Of a DNA stretch of 64,000 nucleotides, positions 50,037-58,268 are shown piece by piece. The notes below the pieces were generated by a model. The model did no database searches, was not told the DNA's origin, and was given only the letters and a program-made list of their open reading frames with translations. Source of the stretch: Pseudomonas viridiflava (lineage in GTDB: Bacteria > Pseudomonadota > Gammaproteobacteria > Pseudomonadales > Pseudomonadaceae); the NCBI RefSeq assembly GCF_900601905.1, contig NZ_UWFA01000500.1, positions 62,001-126,000 on the forward strand, in the 5' to 3' direction. A program made the translations under genes and the position numbers. The first letter of the stretch is position 1. Every line of letters begins with the position of its first letter.

Positions 50037-51443
50037 TTAACCCGGATCCCGAAAGCCCGGATGGAAATTCTCGGGCACGGCGACGCTGATGCTGGTGCGG
50101 GTCGCGATGTCGATGCCTTCGGTGGCGACTTCGGCCAGGAAGTCGATCTGCTCCGGCGTGATCACATACGGCGGCAGGAAGTACACCACACTGCCCAGCG
50201 GCCGCAACAGGGCGCCGCGCTCAAGGGCGTGCTGGAAGACTTTCAAGCCGCGACGTTCCTGCCACGGATAGGCGGTTTTGGTGGCCTTGTCCTGCACCAT
50301 CTCGATCGCCAGCGCCATGCCGGTCTGGCGCACTTCGGCCACATTCGGATGGTCGACCAGGTGCGCGGTGGCGGTGGCCATGCGCTGGGCCAGGGCCTTG
50401 TTGTTCTCGATGACGTTGTCTTGCTCGAAAATATCCAGCGTCGCCAACGCCGCCGCGCACGCCAGCGGGTTGCCGGTGTAGCTGTGCGAATGCAGGAAGG
50501 CTCGCAGCGTCGGGTAGTCGTCGTAGAACGCGTCGTACACATCGTCGGTGGTCAGAACCGCCGCCAGGGGCAGATAACCACCGGTCAGCGCCTTGGACAA
50601 ACACAGGAAGTCGGGGCGGATACCGGCTTGTTCGCAGGCAAACATCGTCCCTGTGCGGCCAAAGCCCACGGCGATTTCATCGTGGATCAAGTGCACGCCA
50701 TAACGATCGCAGGCCTCGCGCAGCAGCTTGAGGTATACCGGGTGGTACATGCGCATGCCGCCCGCGCCCTGAATCAGCGGCTCGACGATCACTGCGGCCA
50801 CCGTGGCGTGGTGCTCGGCCAGGGTGTGCTCCATGGCGGCGAACATGTTGCGCGAGTGTTCTTCCCAGCCCATGCCTTCGGGGCGATGGTAGCAATCGGG
50901 GCTGGGCACCTTGATGGTGTCCAGCAGCAGCGCCTTGTACGTCTCGGTGAACAGCGGCACATCGCCCACCGACATCGCGGCCATGGTTTCGCCGTGGTAG
51001 CTGTTGGTCAGGGTCACGAAGCGTTTCTTGTCCGGCCGGCCGCGGTTGAACCAGTAGTGAAAGCTCATTTTCAGCGCAACTTCGATGCAGGACGAACCAT
51101 TATCGGCGTAGAAGCAGCGGGTCAGGCCGTCCGGAGTGAGCTTGACCAGGCGCTCTGACAGCTCGATGACCGGCTGATGGCTGAAACCGGCGAGGATCAC
51201 GTGTTCCAGCTGGTCCACCTGATCCTTGATGCGCTGATTGATGCGCGGGTTGGCGTGACCAAACACATTGACCCACCACGAGCTGACGGCATCCAGATAA
51301 CGCTTGCCTTCAAAGTCTTCAAGCCACACACCTTCGCCGCGCCTGATCGGCACCAGCGGCAGGTTTTCGTGATCCTTCATTTGGGTGCAGGGGTGCCACA
51401 GGACTGCAAGGTCGCGCTGCATCCACTCGTTATTCAGGCCCAT
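50037..51443 (-). CDS. bioA: Adenosylmethionine-8-amino-7-oxononanoate aminotransferase
   Basis: 468 residues, a class III aminotransferase of biotin synthesis. LWHPCTQMKDHENLPLVPI is the BioA-specific start; SSWWVNVFGHANPRI, ADNGSSCIEVALKMS, SYHGETMAAMSVGD, HDEIAVGFGRTGTMFACEQ and Lys in LSKALTGGYLPLAAVL follow. It converts KAPA to DAPA with SAM as amino donor. RBS GGAG. The C-terminus (residues ~455-468) is extended by ~10 residues next to a REPIN. Confidence 0.96.
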   Translation of the reverse strand: MGLNNEWMQRDLAVLWHPCTQMKDHENLPLVPIRRGEGVWLEDFEGKRYLDAVSSWWVNVFGHANPRINQRIKDQVDQLEHVILAGFSHQPVIELSERLVKLTPDGLTRCFYADNGSSCIEVALKMSFHYWFNRGRPDKKRFVTLTNSYHGETMAAMSVGDVPLFTETYKALLLDTIKVPSPDCYHRPEGMGWEEHSRNMFAAMEHTLAEHHATVAAVIVEPLIQGAGGMRMYHPVYLKLLREACDRYGVHLIHDEIAVGFGRTGTMFACEQAGIRPDFLCLSKALTGGYLPLAAVLTTDDVYDAFYDDYPTLRAFLHSHSYTGNPLACAAALATLDIFEQDNVIENNKALAQRMATATAHLVDHPNVAEVRQTGMALAIEMVQDKATKTAYPWQERRGLKVFQHALERGALLRPLGSVVYFLPPYVITPEQIDFLAEVATEGIDIATRTSISVAVPENFHPGFRDPG

Positions 51444-51557
51444 TTACTTTCTCCGGCTAACAGCTCGCAGGGTGCGCGAACGGACAATCGCGCAAGCCTA
51501 TGCAATGCCTGGCTGCGGGACAACCTCTGGGGGGCAATTGGTTTGGCAAACATCGGA

Positions 51558-51652
51558 CCTGTAGGAGCGCACGAGCACCGCGAGGCCGCGATTGCGGTGT
51601 GCCTGACAAACCGCTATCGCGGCCTCGCGGTGCTCGTGCGCTCCTACAGGAT
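51558..51652. repeat. REPIN, 'GCACGAGCACCGCGAGGC' type
   Basis: GTAGGAGCGCACGAGCACCG and perfect inverted CGGTGCTCGTGCGCTCCTAC. In the 360-nt gap 51444-51803, between divergent bioA and the FAD oxidase; the rest of the gap shows no gene. Confidence 0.9.
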
Positions 51653-51803
51653 TGCGATCCAGTTTGAATGGTTATTTCCTGTTTGACAGGCCCCCGATGG
51701 ACATCGCTGGCAGGCCTGCAACGGCTGGCGTATCCTTCGCGCTCTTTGATGTCTCGGGCTTCATTTTCCGAAACTTCCTACGTTTTATTTCGGAGTTCGC
51801 TGA

Positions 51804-53663
51804 ATGCTTTCTGGTTGGCTGCGCGCCTGTGCGCTTTTAGTAGTTGGGCTGGTAAGCGTTTCGGCGCTCGCTAATGAAAAACCACATACGGCTATCGTTA
51901 TCGGTGGCGGGCTTGCAGGCCTGACCACGGCCTACGAGCTGCAGGCCAAGGGCTGGCAGGTCACGGTGCTGGAAGCCAAGCCAAGCCTGGGCGGCCGTTC
52001 CGGTCTGGCGACCAGCGAATGGATCGGCAATACCAAGGCCCAGCCTGCGCTGAATCAATACCTCGACCGTTTCAAGCTGGCTACCGTGCCCGCGCCAGAG
52101 TTTGTGCGAACGCCGGGCTACCTGATTGATGGCGTGTACTTCACCAAAGCCGATCTGGCCCTGAAGCAACCCGCGACTGCCGAGGCGATGAAACGCTACG
52201 ACGAGACCCTGGACAACCTTGCGCGCTCGATCGACGACCCGCAAAACCCGGCCCCCAACAGCACGCTGTTTGCACTGGATCAGATCAACGTCGCCAACTG
52301 GCTGGATCGTCTGAAACTGCCGGAAACCGCTCGTCAGTTGATCAACCAGCAGATTCGTACACGTTATGACGAACCTTCGCGCCTCTCGCTGCTGTATTTC
52401 GCACAGCAATCGCGGGTTTATCGCGATATTGACGACCGCGACCTGCGCGCTTCCCGTTTGCCAGGTGGCAGCGCGGTACTGGCCGAAGCCTTCGCCAAAC
52501 AGATCAAGACCATCAAGACCAACTCGCCGGTGTCGGCGATCATCCAGGAAAAGGATGGCGTGACCGTCAAGGCAGGCGCAGTCGGTTACAGCGCTGATTA
52601 CGTTGTGCTGGCAGTGCCGTTGCGCGCGCTGAGCAAGATCCAGATGACCCCTGCGCTGGACGCCCAGCACATGGGTGCGATCAAGGGCACCAACTACGGC
52701 TGGCGCGACCAGATCATGCTCAAGTTCAAGACGCCTGTGTGGGAAAGCAAGGCGCGCATGTCCGGGGAAATTTTCAGCAACACTGGCCTGGGTATGTTGT
52801 GGATCGAGCCTGCGGTCAAAGGCGGCGCCAACGTGGTGATCAACCTGTCTGGCGACAACGCCCGCATCATGCAGTCGTTTGGCGACAAACAGTTGGTGGA
52901 TCAGGTGCTGATCCGTATGCACACCTTCTATCCGCAGGCACGCGGTGCCTACACCGGCTACGAAATCCGTCGTTACAGTGTTGACCCATCCACCGGTGGT
53001 TCTTATCTGGCCTTCGGCCCAGGGCAGATCAGCAAGTACTGGCGCCTGTGGGAAAAGCCGGTTCTGCGTGTAGCCTTTGCCGGTGAGCACACCGATACGC
53101 TTTACCCAGGCACGGTAGAAGGCGCTTTGCGTTCGGGCCAGCGTGCGGCCAGCCAGGTACAGGATCTGGCGGCGGGCAAGTCGTTCGAACCGGTCAAAGT
53201 CGCGCCGCCCAAAGCTGCCGATGCTCCGAAAGAGTCCAGCGGCAACTTCTTCAGCAACCTGTTTGGCGGTTCGTCTGACAAGGCCGACGCCAAAAAGCCA
53301 GAGCCCGTCAAAGCTGCTGACGACAACAAGCCGAAAGAGAAGGGCTTCTTCTCCTGCCTGTTCGGTTGCGCTGACGAGCCGGTGGCCAAGCCGGTCGAGA
53401 AAGCACCCGAGCCATCTCCGGCGCCAGCGCCTGTAGCGCCGGTTGTTGCTCCGGTGGTTGAGCCCGCCAAACCTGCGCCTGCCGCCGAGCCTGCGAAAAA
53501 GGCCCCGGTGAAACACGCTGAGCCTGCCAAAAAGACTCCGGCGCAGGTAGAAGCAGCGAAGAAAGAAGCGGCGAAAAAAGAGGCTGCAAAAAAAGAAGCC
53601 GCCAAGAAAGAAGCCGCTAAAAAAGCAGCAGCCAAGGCAAAAGCCGAGGAAGCCAAGAACTGA
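51804..53663 (+). CDS. Exported FAD amine oxidase-like protein with Lys/Ala/Pro tail
   Basis: 619 residues. Signal peptide MLSGWLRACALLVVGLVSVSALA, then FAD site AIVIGGGLAGLTTAYELQAKG and VLEAKPSLGGRSG; the C-terminal FAD block is FAGEHTDTLYPGTVEGALRSG. This is the monoamine oxidase fold (~25-455). Residues ~460-619 are a low-complexity tail: FFSNLFGG, FFSCLFGC (two similar short hydrophobic islands), Pro/Ala stretches, and repeated KKEAA units at the end. The tail is probably disordered and very basic, perhaps binding envelope polymers. Synteny with PA0421. Substrate unknown. A terminator follows. Confidence 0.85.
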   Translation: MLSGWLRACALLVVGLVSVSALANEKPHTAIVIGGGLAGLTTAYELQAKGWQVTVLEAKPSLGGRSGLATSEWIGNTKAQPALNQYLDRFKLATVPAPEFVRTPGYLIDGVYFTKADLALKQPATAEAMKRYDETLDNLARSIDDPQNPAPNSTLFALDQINVANWLDRLKLPETARQLINQQIRTRYDEPSRLSLLYFAQQSRVYRDIDDRDLRASRLPGGSAVLAEAFAKQIKTIKTNSPVSAIIQEKDGVTVKAGAVGYSADYVVLAVPLRALSKIQMTPALDAQHMGAIKGTNYGWRDQIMLKFKTPVWESKARMSGEIFSNTGLGMLWIEPAVKGGANVVINLSGDNARIMQSFGDKQLVDQVLIRMHTFYPQARGAYTGYEIRRYSVDPSTGGSYLAFGPGQISKYWRLWEKPVLRVAFAGEHTDTLYPGTVEGALRSGQRAASQVQDLAAGKSFEPVKVAPPKAADAPKESSGNFFSNLFGGSSDKADAKKPEPVKAADDNKPKEKGFFSCLFGCADEPVAKPVEKAPEPSPAPAPVAPVVAPVVEPAKPAPAAEPAKKAPVKHAEPAKKTPAQVEAAKKEAAKKEAAKKEAAKKEAAKKAAAKAKAEEAKN

Positions 53664-53682
53664 TTGAGTTCTGGCTGAAATG

Positions 53683-53717
53683 AAAAAGGCGCGGTGCTCA
53701 TCACCGCGCCTTTTTTT
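53683..53717 (+). terminator. Intrinsic terminator of the FAD oxidase gene
   Basis: A-tract, GGCGCGGTG-CTCAT-CACCGCGCC perfect 9-bp stem, seven T. Confidence 0.93.
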
Positions 53718-53743
53718 GTGGCCGAAGTGCGCGTGATGCGCGT

Positions 53744-53839
53744 CCTGTGGGAGCGAATTCATTCGCGAATGCGGTCGTACGGGCAATGCATCTCCATCGG
53801 ATGTACCGGCCCATTCGCGAATGAATTCGCTCCCACAGG
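53744..53839. repeat. REPIN, 'GAATTCATTCGCGAA' type
   Basis: GTGGGAGCGAATTCATTCGC and perfect inverted GCGAATGAATTCGCTCCCAC. Same type as 6793-6881. Confidence 0.9.
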
Positions 53840-53955
53840 TTTCAGGTGTGTCCCGGGAATTCGGATTTGACTGAATAATCCAGTAACCACCCCGTCATGA
53901 TGCACAGCGCATCGACAGCTAGCCTTGAGGCAAATCTTCAAGCAAGGACGCTTCG

Positions 53956-55641
53956 ATGCTGCCACTGTCGCGAATCCTCACCTGTGTTGCCCTGACCTTC
54001 GTTGCTTTCAACGCCCACGCTGATCCATGCCCCGACTGGACGCCTGCCAAGGCACACACCTCCATTGATGCGCTACAGACGCAAATCGCCCGCTGGGATG
54101 ACAGTTACCATCGCCAGGGCGTGTCATTGATCGCCGACGAGCTTTACGACCAGTCTCGGCAGCAACTGGCGTTCTGGCGCTCATGCTTCATCACGCCCGA
54201 CACCCGGCTCGATAACCCGCTGAGCACCGCCTCCGGGCCGGTTATCCACCCCGTGCCACACACCGGGGTCGGCAAACTGGCCGACGATAAAGCCGTGCAA
54301 GCCTGGCTCAAGGGCCGGACTGATCTGTGGATTCAACCCAAAGTCGACGGCGTGGCCATAACGCTGCGGTATGAGCAGGGCGAGCTCGTTCAGGCGATCA
54401 GTCGCGGCGATGGCATCAGCGGGCAGGACTGGACCGCATATGCGCGGCTGATCCCGTCCATCCCGGCGCGTTTGCCCTGGCAGGAAACGCTGGTGCTGCA
54501 AGGTGAGTTGTATCTGCGCCTCAATGCCCATGTGCAAGCGACGGCAGGCAGCGTGAACGCGCGCAGCAAGGTCGCCGGGATGCTGGCCCGCAGCGAGCTG
54601 AACACCCAGGATGCCGAACAGATCGGACTGTTCGTCTGGGATTGGCCCGCCGGGCCTGCCGCCATGAGCGAGCGCATGGCCGGTTTGAAGGCGATGGGTT
54701 TCGATGACAGCGCCGATTACAGTCAGCCCCTTGAGAGCTTTGTTCAGGCCCGGCGTTGGCGCGAGCACTGGTATCGCAGCCCTTTGCCATTTGCCACCGA
54801 CGGCGTGATCATCCGCCAGGGTCAGCGCCCGCCTGCAGAGCGTTGGCAGGCCAGGACGCCGTACTGGATTGCCGCCTGGAAATACCCTTTCGCCCAAGTG
54901 CTGGCCGAAGTGCGCCGGGTCAATTTCAACATTGGTCGCAGCGGCAGAATCACACCAGTGCTGGAACTGCTGCCGATACGCCTGGATGACCGGCAGATCA
55001 GCCGCGTCAGCGTCGGGTCGCTGCAACGCTGGGAGGCGCTGGACATTCGTCCCGGCGATCAGGTGGCGGTGAGTCTGGCCGGTTTGACGATCCCGCGACT
55101 GGATAGCGTCGTCACCCGCAATGTCGAACGCTTGCACCTACAGGTGCCGCAGGCTGCGGATTTCCACTCGCTCAGCTGTTGGCGCGCCAGCCCCGGTTGT
55201 GAAAGTCAGTTTCGGGCACGGCTGAACTGGCTCAGTGGCAAGAAAGGTCTGGGGCTTGCCGGAGTGGGGCCCGGGACCTGGGACAAGCTTGCCAACGCCG
55301 GGCGAATCGACGGTTTGCTGGATTGGTTGACCCTTGATCAGGCTCAGCTTGTTAACATTCCCGGCCTTGGCGCGCGTAGCAGCGCTAAACTACTCGACAG
55401 TTTGCAAGGTGCCCGGCATCAGTCATTTACAACATGGCTAAAGGCTATTGGCCTGCCGCCTGCCGGGGACGCCGAGCTGAACCAGGGTTGGCAAGTGCTG
55501 GCCGGGCGCACGTCTGAACAATGGCAGGCGCAGCCGGGCGTAGGTCCGGGGCGCGCCGCGCAACTGGTGGCCTTTTTTGGGCATCCTGAGGTTCAGGCGT
55601 TGAGCGAGCAGCTACGCTCGCAGGGTATTCAGGGGTTTTAG
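53956..55641 (+). CDS. ligB: NAD-dependent DNA ligase LigB
   Basis: 561 residues. Adenylated Lys129 in the motif QPKVDGVAITLRYE (KxDG); ISRGDGISGQDWT and VLQGELYLRL are further nucleotidyltransferase motifs; ATDGVIIRQGQ and IAAWKYPFAQVLAEV follow; OB fold and HhH domain (VNIPGLGARSSAKLLDSL) lie at the end. Shorter than LigA (~670): the Zn finger and BRCT domain are missing, as usual for LigB. The N-terminus MLPLSRILTCVALTFVAFNAHA looks like a signal peptide, odd for a DNA ligase but typical of LigB. RBS AAGGA. Confidence 0.93.
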   Translation: MLPLSRILTCVALTFVAFNAHADPCPDWTPAKAHTSIDALQTQIARWDDSYHRQGVSLIADELYDQSRQQLAFWRSCFITPDTRLDNPLSTASGPVIHPVPHTGVGKLADDKAVQAWLKGRTDLWIQPKVDGVAITLRYEQGELVQAISRGDGISGQDWTAYARLIPSIPARLPWQETLVLQGELYLRLNAHVQATAGSVNARSKVAGMLARSELNTQDAEQIGLFVWDWPAGPAAMSERMAGLKAMGFDDSADYSQPLESFVQARRWREHWYRSPLPFATDGVIIRQGQRPPAERWQARTPYWIAAWKYPFAQVLAEVRRVNFNIGRSGRITPVLELLPIRLDDRQISRVSVGSLQRWEALDIRPGDQVAVSLAGLTIPRLDSVVTRNVERLHLQVPQAADFHSLSCWRASPGCESQFRARLNWLSGKKGLGLAGVGPGTWDKLANAGRIDGLLDWLTLDQAQLVNIPGLGARSSAKLLDSLQGARHQSFTTWLKAIGLPPAGDAELNQGWQVLAGRTSEQWQAQPGVGPGRAAQLVAFFGHPEVQALSEQLRSQGIQGF

Positions 55642-55701
55642 TTTTTGTGCCGGGCATTTCATCGTCACGCCCGGACGTCATGGTTATCAAAAGGAGTTCA
55701 T

Positions 55702-56112
55702 ATGAGAGTGTTTTCACCGCTGGTTCTGTTGACCTGCTGCGGTCTGCTGGCGACGCCGCTGCTGGCCGCCGAGCAAGCGCCCGAGGCCACCGGCTGCCTG
55801 GCCAAGAGTCATGAAATCAGTATGAAAATCGAACAGGCCAAAACCGAAGGCAACAAGCCCATGCAGGCCGGTCTGGAGAAGGCCCTGAGCGAGACCAACG
55901 CCAATTGCAGCGAGGCTTCATTGCTCAAACAGCGTGAACAGCAAGTGCTGGATGCCAAGCGTGAAGTCAGCCGTCGTCAGGCCGATCTCAACAAAGCCAT
56001 GGCCAAGGGCGACCCGGAGCGGATCAACAAACGCAAAGACAAACTGGCCGAGTCTCGCAAAGAGCTGCAGGACGCGCAGACCGAGCTGGAAGAGATACAG
56101 CCGGAGGATTGA
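55702..56112 (+). CDS. DUF1090 (YqjC-like) periplasmic protein
   Basis: 136 residues from ATG 55702 with AAGGAG upstream. Signal peptide MRVFSPLVLLTCCGLLATPLLA, then CLAKSHEISMKIEQAKTEGNK and long charged helices (LLKQREQQVLDAKREVSRRQADL, DKLAESRKELQDAQTELEEIQ), probably coiled coil. DUF1090 proteins are small periplasmic proteins of unknown function. 60 nt downstream of ligB, possibly co-transcribed. Confidence 0.88.
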   Translation: MRVFSPLVLLTCCGLLATPLLAAEQAPEATGCLAKSHEISMKIEQAKTEGNKPMQAGLEKALSETNANCSEASLLKQREQQVLDAKREVSRRQADLNKAMAKGDPERINKRKDKLAESRKELQDAQTELEEIQPED

Positions 56113-56136
56113 GTAAAAAGCCCGACCATCTTCCCT

Positions 56137-56164
56137 TGTGGGAGCGAGCAAGCTCGCTCCCACA
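56137..56164. repeat. Compact REP palindrome
   Basis: TGTGGGAGCGAGC-AA-GCTCGCTCCCACA: two REP arms face each other with only 2 nt between, so the spacer of an ordinary REPIN is gone. Lies between convergent genes and may form a hairpin end for both transcripts. Confidence 0.85.
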
Positions 56165-56196
56165 CTCAAAGTCATCACAGACCATCGTCCGTAGAG

Positions 56197-56640
56197 TCAG
56201 TAACTCCGAAACTCCTTATGACACGCTTCGCACGCCGCCTCGACCTTGTTCATGGCGGGCGTCAGGGTGCTGGTTTTGAAGGGGCGTTGATTGCTGGCGG
56301 TCACCAGCTCAGCGGTGGCTGACTCCAGCGAACGGGTCAATTCATCAAAGCGGACCTGCTTGTGCCAGACGTCATCCCTGGCGCTGGTGTGATCCGTTTC
56401 TTTGGTTTGTGGGAAATGTTTCCAGGGTTCGTGGGCCAGACCGTCGAGTTTGACGGCGCCCTCGCTGAAACGCTGACCATCGAATGCCACTCGACCCCGC
56501 AGCATGCCGCCCAGGTCTTCGCTGGTGTTGAGCATCTGCTTGAAGATTGCCTGGCGCTGGCCCAGCGGCGAGCCGGGGTCTACACCGCCGCAAGCACTCA
56601 ATGTCATGCAGGCCAGCAGCACAACGCCCGGTTTTTTCAT
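56197..56640 (-). CDS. Cytochrome c'-like lipoprotein
   Basis: 147 residues from ATG 56640 (MKKPGVVLLACMTLSAC); upstream ATGs at 56652/56655 are possible. Lipobox LSAC. Heme site CEACH at the extreme C-terminus (VEAACEACHKEFRSY), the arrangement of cytochromes c'/c556 (four-helix bundle). Expected to be a membrane-anchored periplasmic c-type cytochrome, role unknown. Last of a likely EamA-MAPEG-cytochrome run. Confidence 0.85.
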   Translation of the reverse strand: MKKPGVVLLACMTLSACGGVDPGSPLGQRQAIFKQMLNTSEDLGGMLRGRVAFDGQRFSEGAVKLDGLAHEPWKHFPQTKETDHTSARDDVWHKQVRFDELTRSLESATAELVTASNQRPFKTSTLTPAMNKVEAACEACHKEFRSY

Positions 56641-56731
56641 TCTCTGCAACATCATGATCAGCCCAGCGCAGGATAACGTCGGCCAGTATCCCCGGCTTAC
56701 CGGCGTAGTCCAAGCGCTGGGTCTGGCGCAA

Positions 56732-57133
56732 TCACGCAGGCATCGGCGTGGCCGAAGCAATGAACAGGCCTACGATCAGGGCCAGCCCGGTCAGCCAGGC
56801 CAGCGAGCGCAGGGCCGCCCAGTCAGCGAGATAAAATATGATGTAAAGCAGGCGGCTGGTGATGAACAGCACAGCTACCACATCAATGGTCACCAACTGC
56901 GCGTTACCGGCGATGTGGGCGATGATCACAGCGGCGGCAAAGCCTGGCAGCACTTCGAAGCTGTTGAGCTGCGCCGCATTGGCCCGGGCCGGGAGGCCTT
57001 CCAGGTTGTTCAGGAAGTTGCGCGGGTTGTGGTTATGCTTGCCATTGAATTTCCCGCTCGAGAACTTGGCGATACCCGCGCAGATGATCGGCAGAATAAT
57101 CGCGATCAGTACGCACCAGAAAGCAACCGTCAT
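56732..57133 (-). CDS. MAPEG-family membrane protein
   Basis: 133 residues, four membrane segments. The sequence NHNPRNFLNNLEGLPARANAAQLNSFEVLPGFAAAVI is the conserved MAPEG/DUF family block (glutathione or eicosanoid enzyme superfamily). Bacterial members' substrates are unknown. RBS AAGGA; starts 10 nt after the EamA gene stop. Confidence 0.88.
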   Translation of the reverse strand: MTVAFWCVLIAIILPIICAGIAKFSSGKFNGKHNHNPRNFLNNLEGLPARANAAQLNSFEVLPGFAAAVIIAHIAGNAQLVTIDVVAVLFITSRLLYIIFYLADWAALRSLAWLTGLALIVGLFIASATPMPA

Positions 57134-57143
57134 AGCAGAATCC

Positions 57144-57983
57144 TTATAGTTTGAGTTTCATCACGAGCATGCCCAGCAACACCAGGCCACATGCTAAGAG
57201 CCGGGGCCGCCCGAAAGGTTCTTTCAAATAGCGCATCCCGAACAAAACCACCAGGATCACGCTGACTTCGCGCAACGCCGCCGCCTCCGCCACCGAGCCC
57301 AACTGCATCGCCCAGAGCACCAAAGCGTAGCTGAGTAATACGCACAGGCCGACGCTCAACCCCAGCCGCCATTGCTCGCGCCAGAACAGGACAAAGGCTG
57401 GGCGCTTGTAGACCGCCGCCAGCAATGGGAACGGCCAGGCGCTGATCAGGGTCAGCCAGACCAGGTAGTCCAGCGGCTGGGCGCCTATCTTCAGGGCCTG
57501 ACCGTCGATCCAGGTGTAGCACCCGATACACAGCCCGATCAGCGCAACCACCGGCAGCAATGACCACGGCAGCCGGTCCCCGCCGCCACCTTGCCACAGC
57601 AGGCAGACCATGCCGCAGGGAATCAGCAGAATGCCGAGCATTTGTTGGTGTGTGAGCTGTTCACCGGCGAAGATCAGGGTCAGCGCCAGCACCACTAACG
57701 GTGACAAACCGCGCATCAGCGGATACACCAGGCCCAGATCGCCGACCCGATAGGCCTGGATCAGCAAGTACCGATACAGCAGCTCGAACAACGCCGAGGC
57801 AATCAGCCATGGCCAGATTTCAACCGGTGGCGGCTCGACAAACCCTACCGCGACCACGGCAAACAGCATCGCCACAAAGTCCATGCTGGCGATCACCAAC
57901 AGCCGCTCACCGCTGAATTTGATCAGGGTATTCCAGGTCGCGTGCAGCAGCGCCGCGATCAACACCAACACCGTAGCCAGCAA
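57144..57983 (-). CDS. EamA/DMT-family transporter (TTG start)
   Basis: 279 residues starting at TTG 57983 (LLATVLVLIAALLHATWNTLIKF), which has AGGGAGGT 5 nt upstream; no ATG gives a sensible start, and the longer frame reads into a REPIN. Ten hydrophobic segments in two EamA halves (LLHATWNTLIKFSGER; PLMRGLSPLVVLALTLIFAGEQ; LREVSVILVVLFGMRYLKEPFG). Probable exporter of small metabolites; substrate unknown. Confidence 0.87.
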   Translation of the reverse strand: MLATVLVLIAALLHATWNTLIKFSGERLLVIASMDFVAMLFAVVAVGFVEPPPVEIWPWLIASALFELLYRYLLIQAYRVGDLGLVYPLMRGLSPLVVLALTLIFAGEQLTHQQMLGILLIPCGMVCLLWQGGGGDRLPWSLLPVVALIGLCIGCYTWIDGQALKIGAQPLDYLVWLTLISAWPFPLLAAVYKRPAFVLFWREQWRLGLSVGLCVLLSYALVLWAMQLGSVAEAAALREVSVILVVLFGMRYLKEPFGRPRLLACGLVLLGMLVMKLKL

Positions 57984-58061
57984 GTGGACCTCCCTGATCG
58001 GAATGCGCGAAGGCGGTGAGGATAGATGAACTGATCCGGTCCGTGGGCACGACCGGCCGAT

Positions 58062-58172
58062 CCTGTGGGAGCGACCGGGGTGGCGCTCCACCTTGCTCGC
58101 GAAAGGGCCGGTACATCCACTGCATCTTCCGAGACTGGGAAAATGTCTTCGCGAGCAAGCTCGCTCCCACAA
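58062..58172. repeat. REPIN with an interrupted left arm
   Basis: The left arm reads GTGGGAGCGA, then CCGGGGTGGCGCTCCAC, then CTTGCTCGCGAA; the right arm GCGAGCAAGCTCGCTCCCAC is normal. A 17-nt insert thus splits the left REP. Confidence 0.8.
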
Positions 58173-58227
58173 AGGTTAAGGGCGTGGAGCTGTCACACCT
58201 TGTCCAACCTTCCTTAATAAGAATCCC

Positions 58228-58258
58228 TACGATTCGCGTTTCCTGTCTCCGAATCGTA
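58228..58258 (+). promoter_or_regulatory. Hairpin in the TonB-receptor leader
   Basis: TACGATTCG and CGAATCGTA are perfect 9-bp arms around a 13-nt loop, ending beside the ribosome site AAGGAAG. GAATC-CCTAC-GATTC (58221-58235) overlaps it. It could be a DNA operator or an RNA switch. No convincing Fur box was found. Confidence 0.5.
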
Positions 58259-58268
58259 AGGAAGTTCC

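Noticed and set aside
51837..53786. 649-residue minus-strand frame opposite the FAD oxidase
   Set aside because: Its Phe/Gly-rich N-terminus is just the complement of the Lys/Ala tail; the real gene has signal peptide, RBS and FAD motifs.
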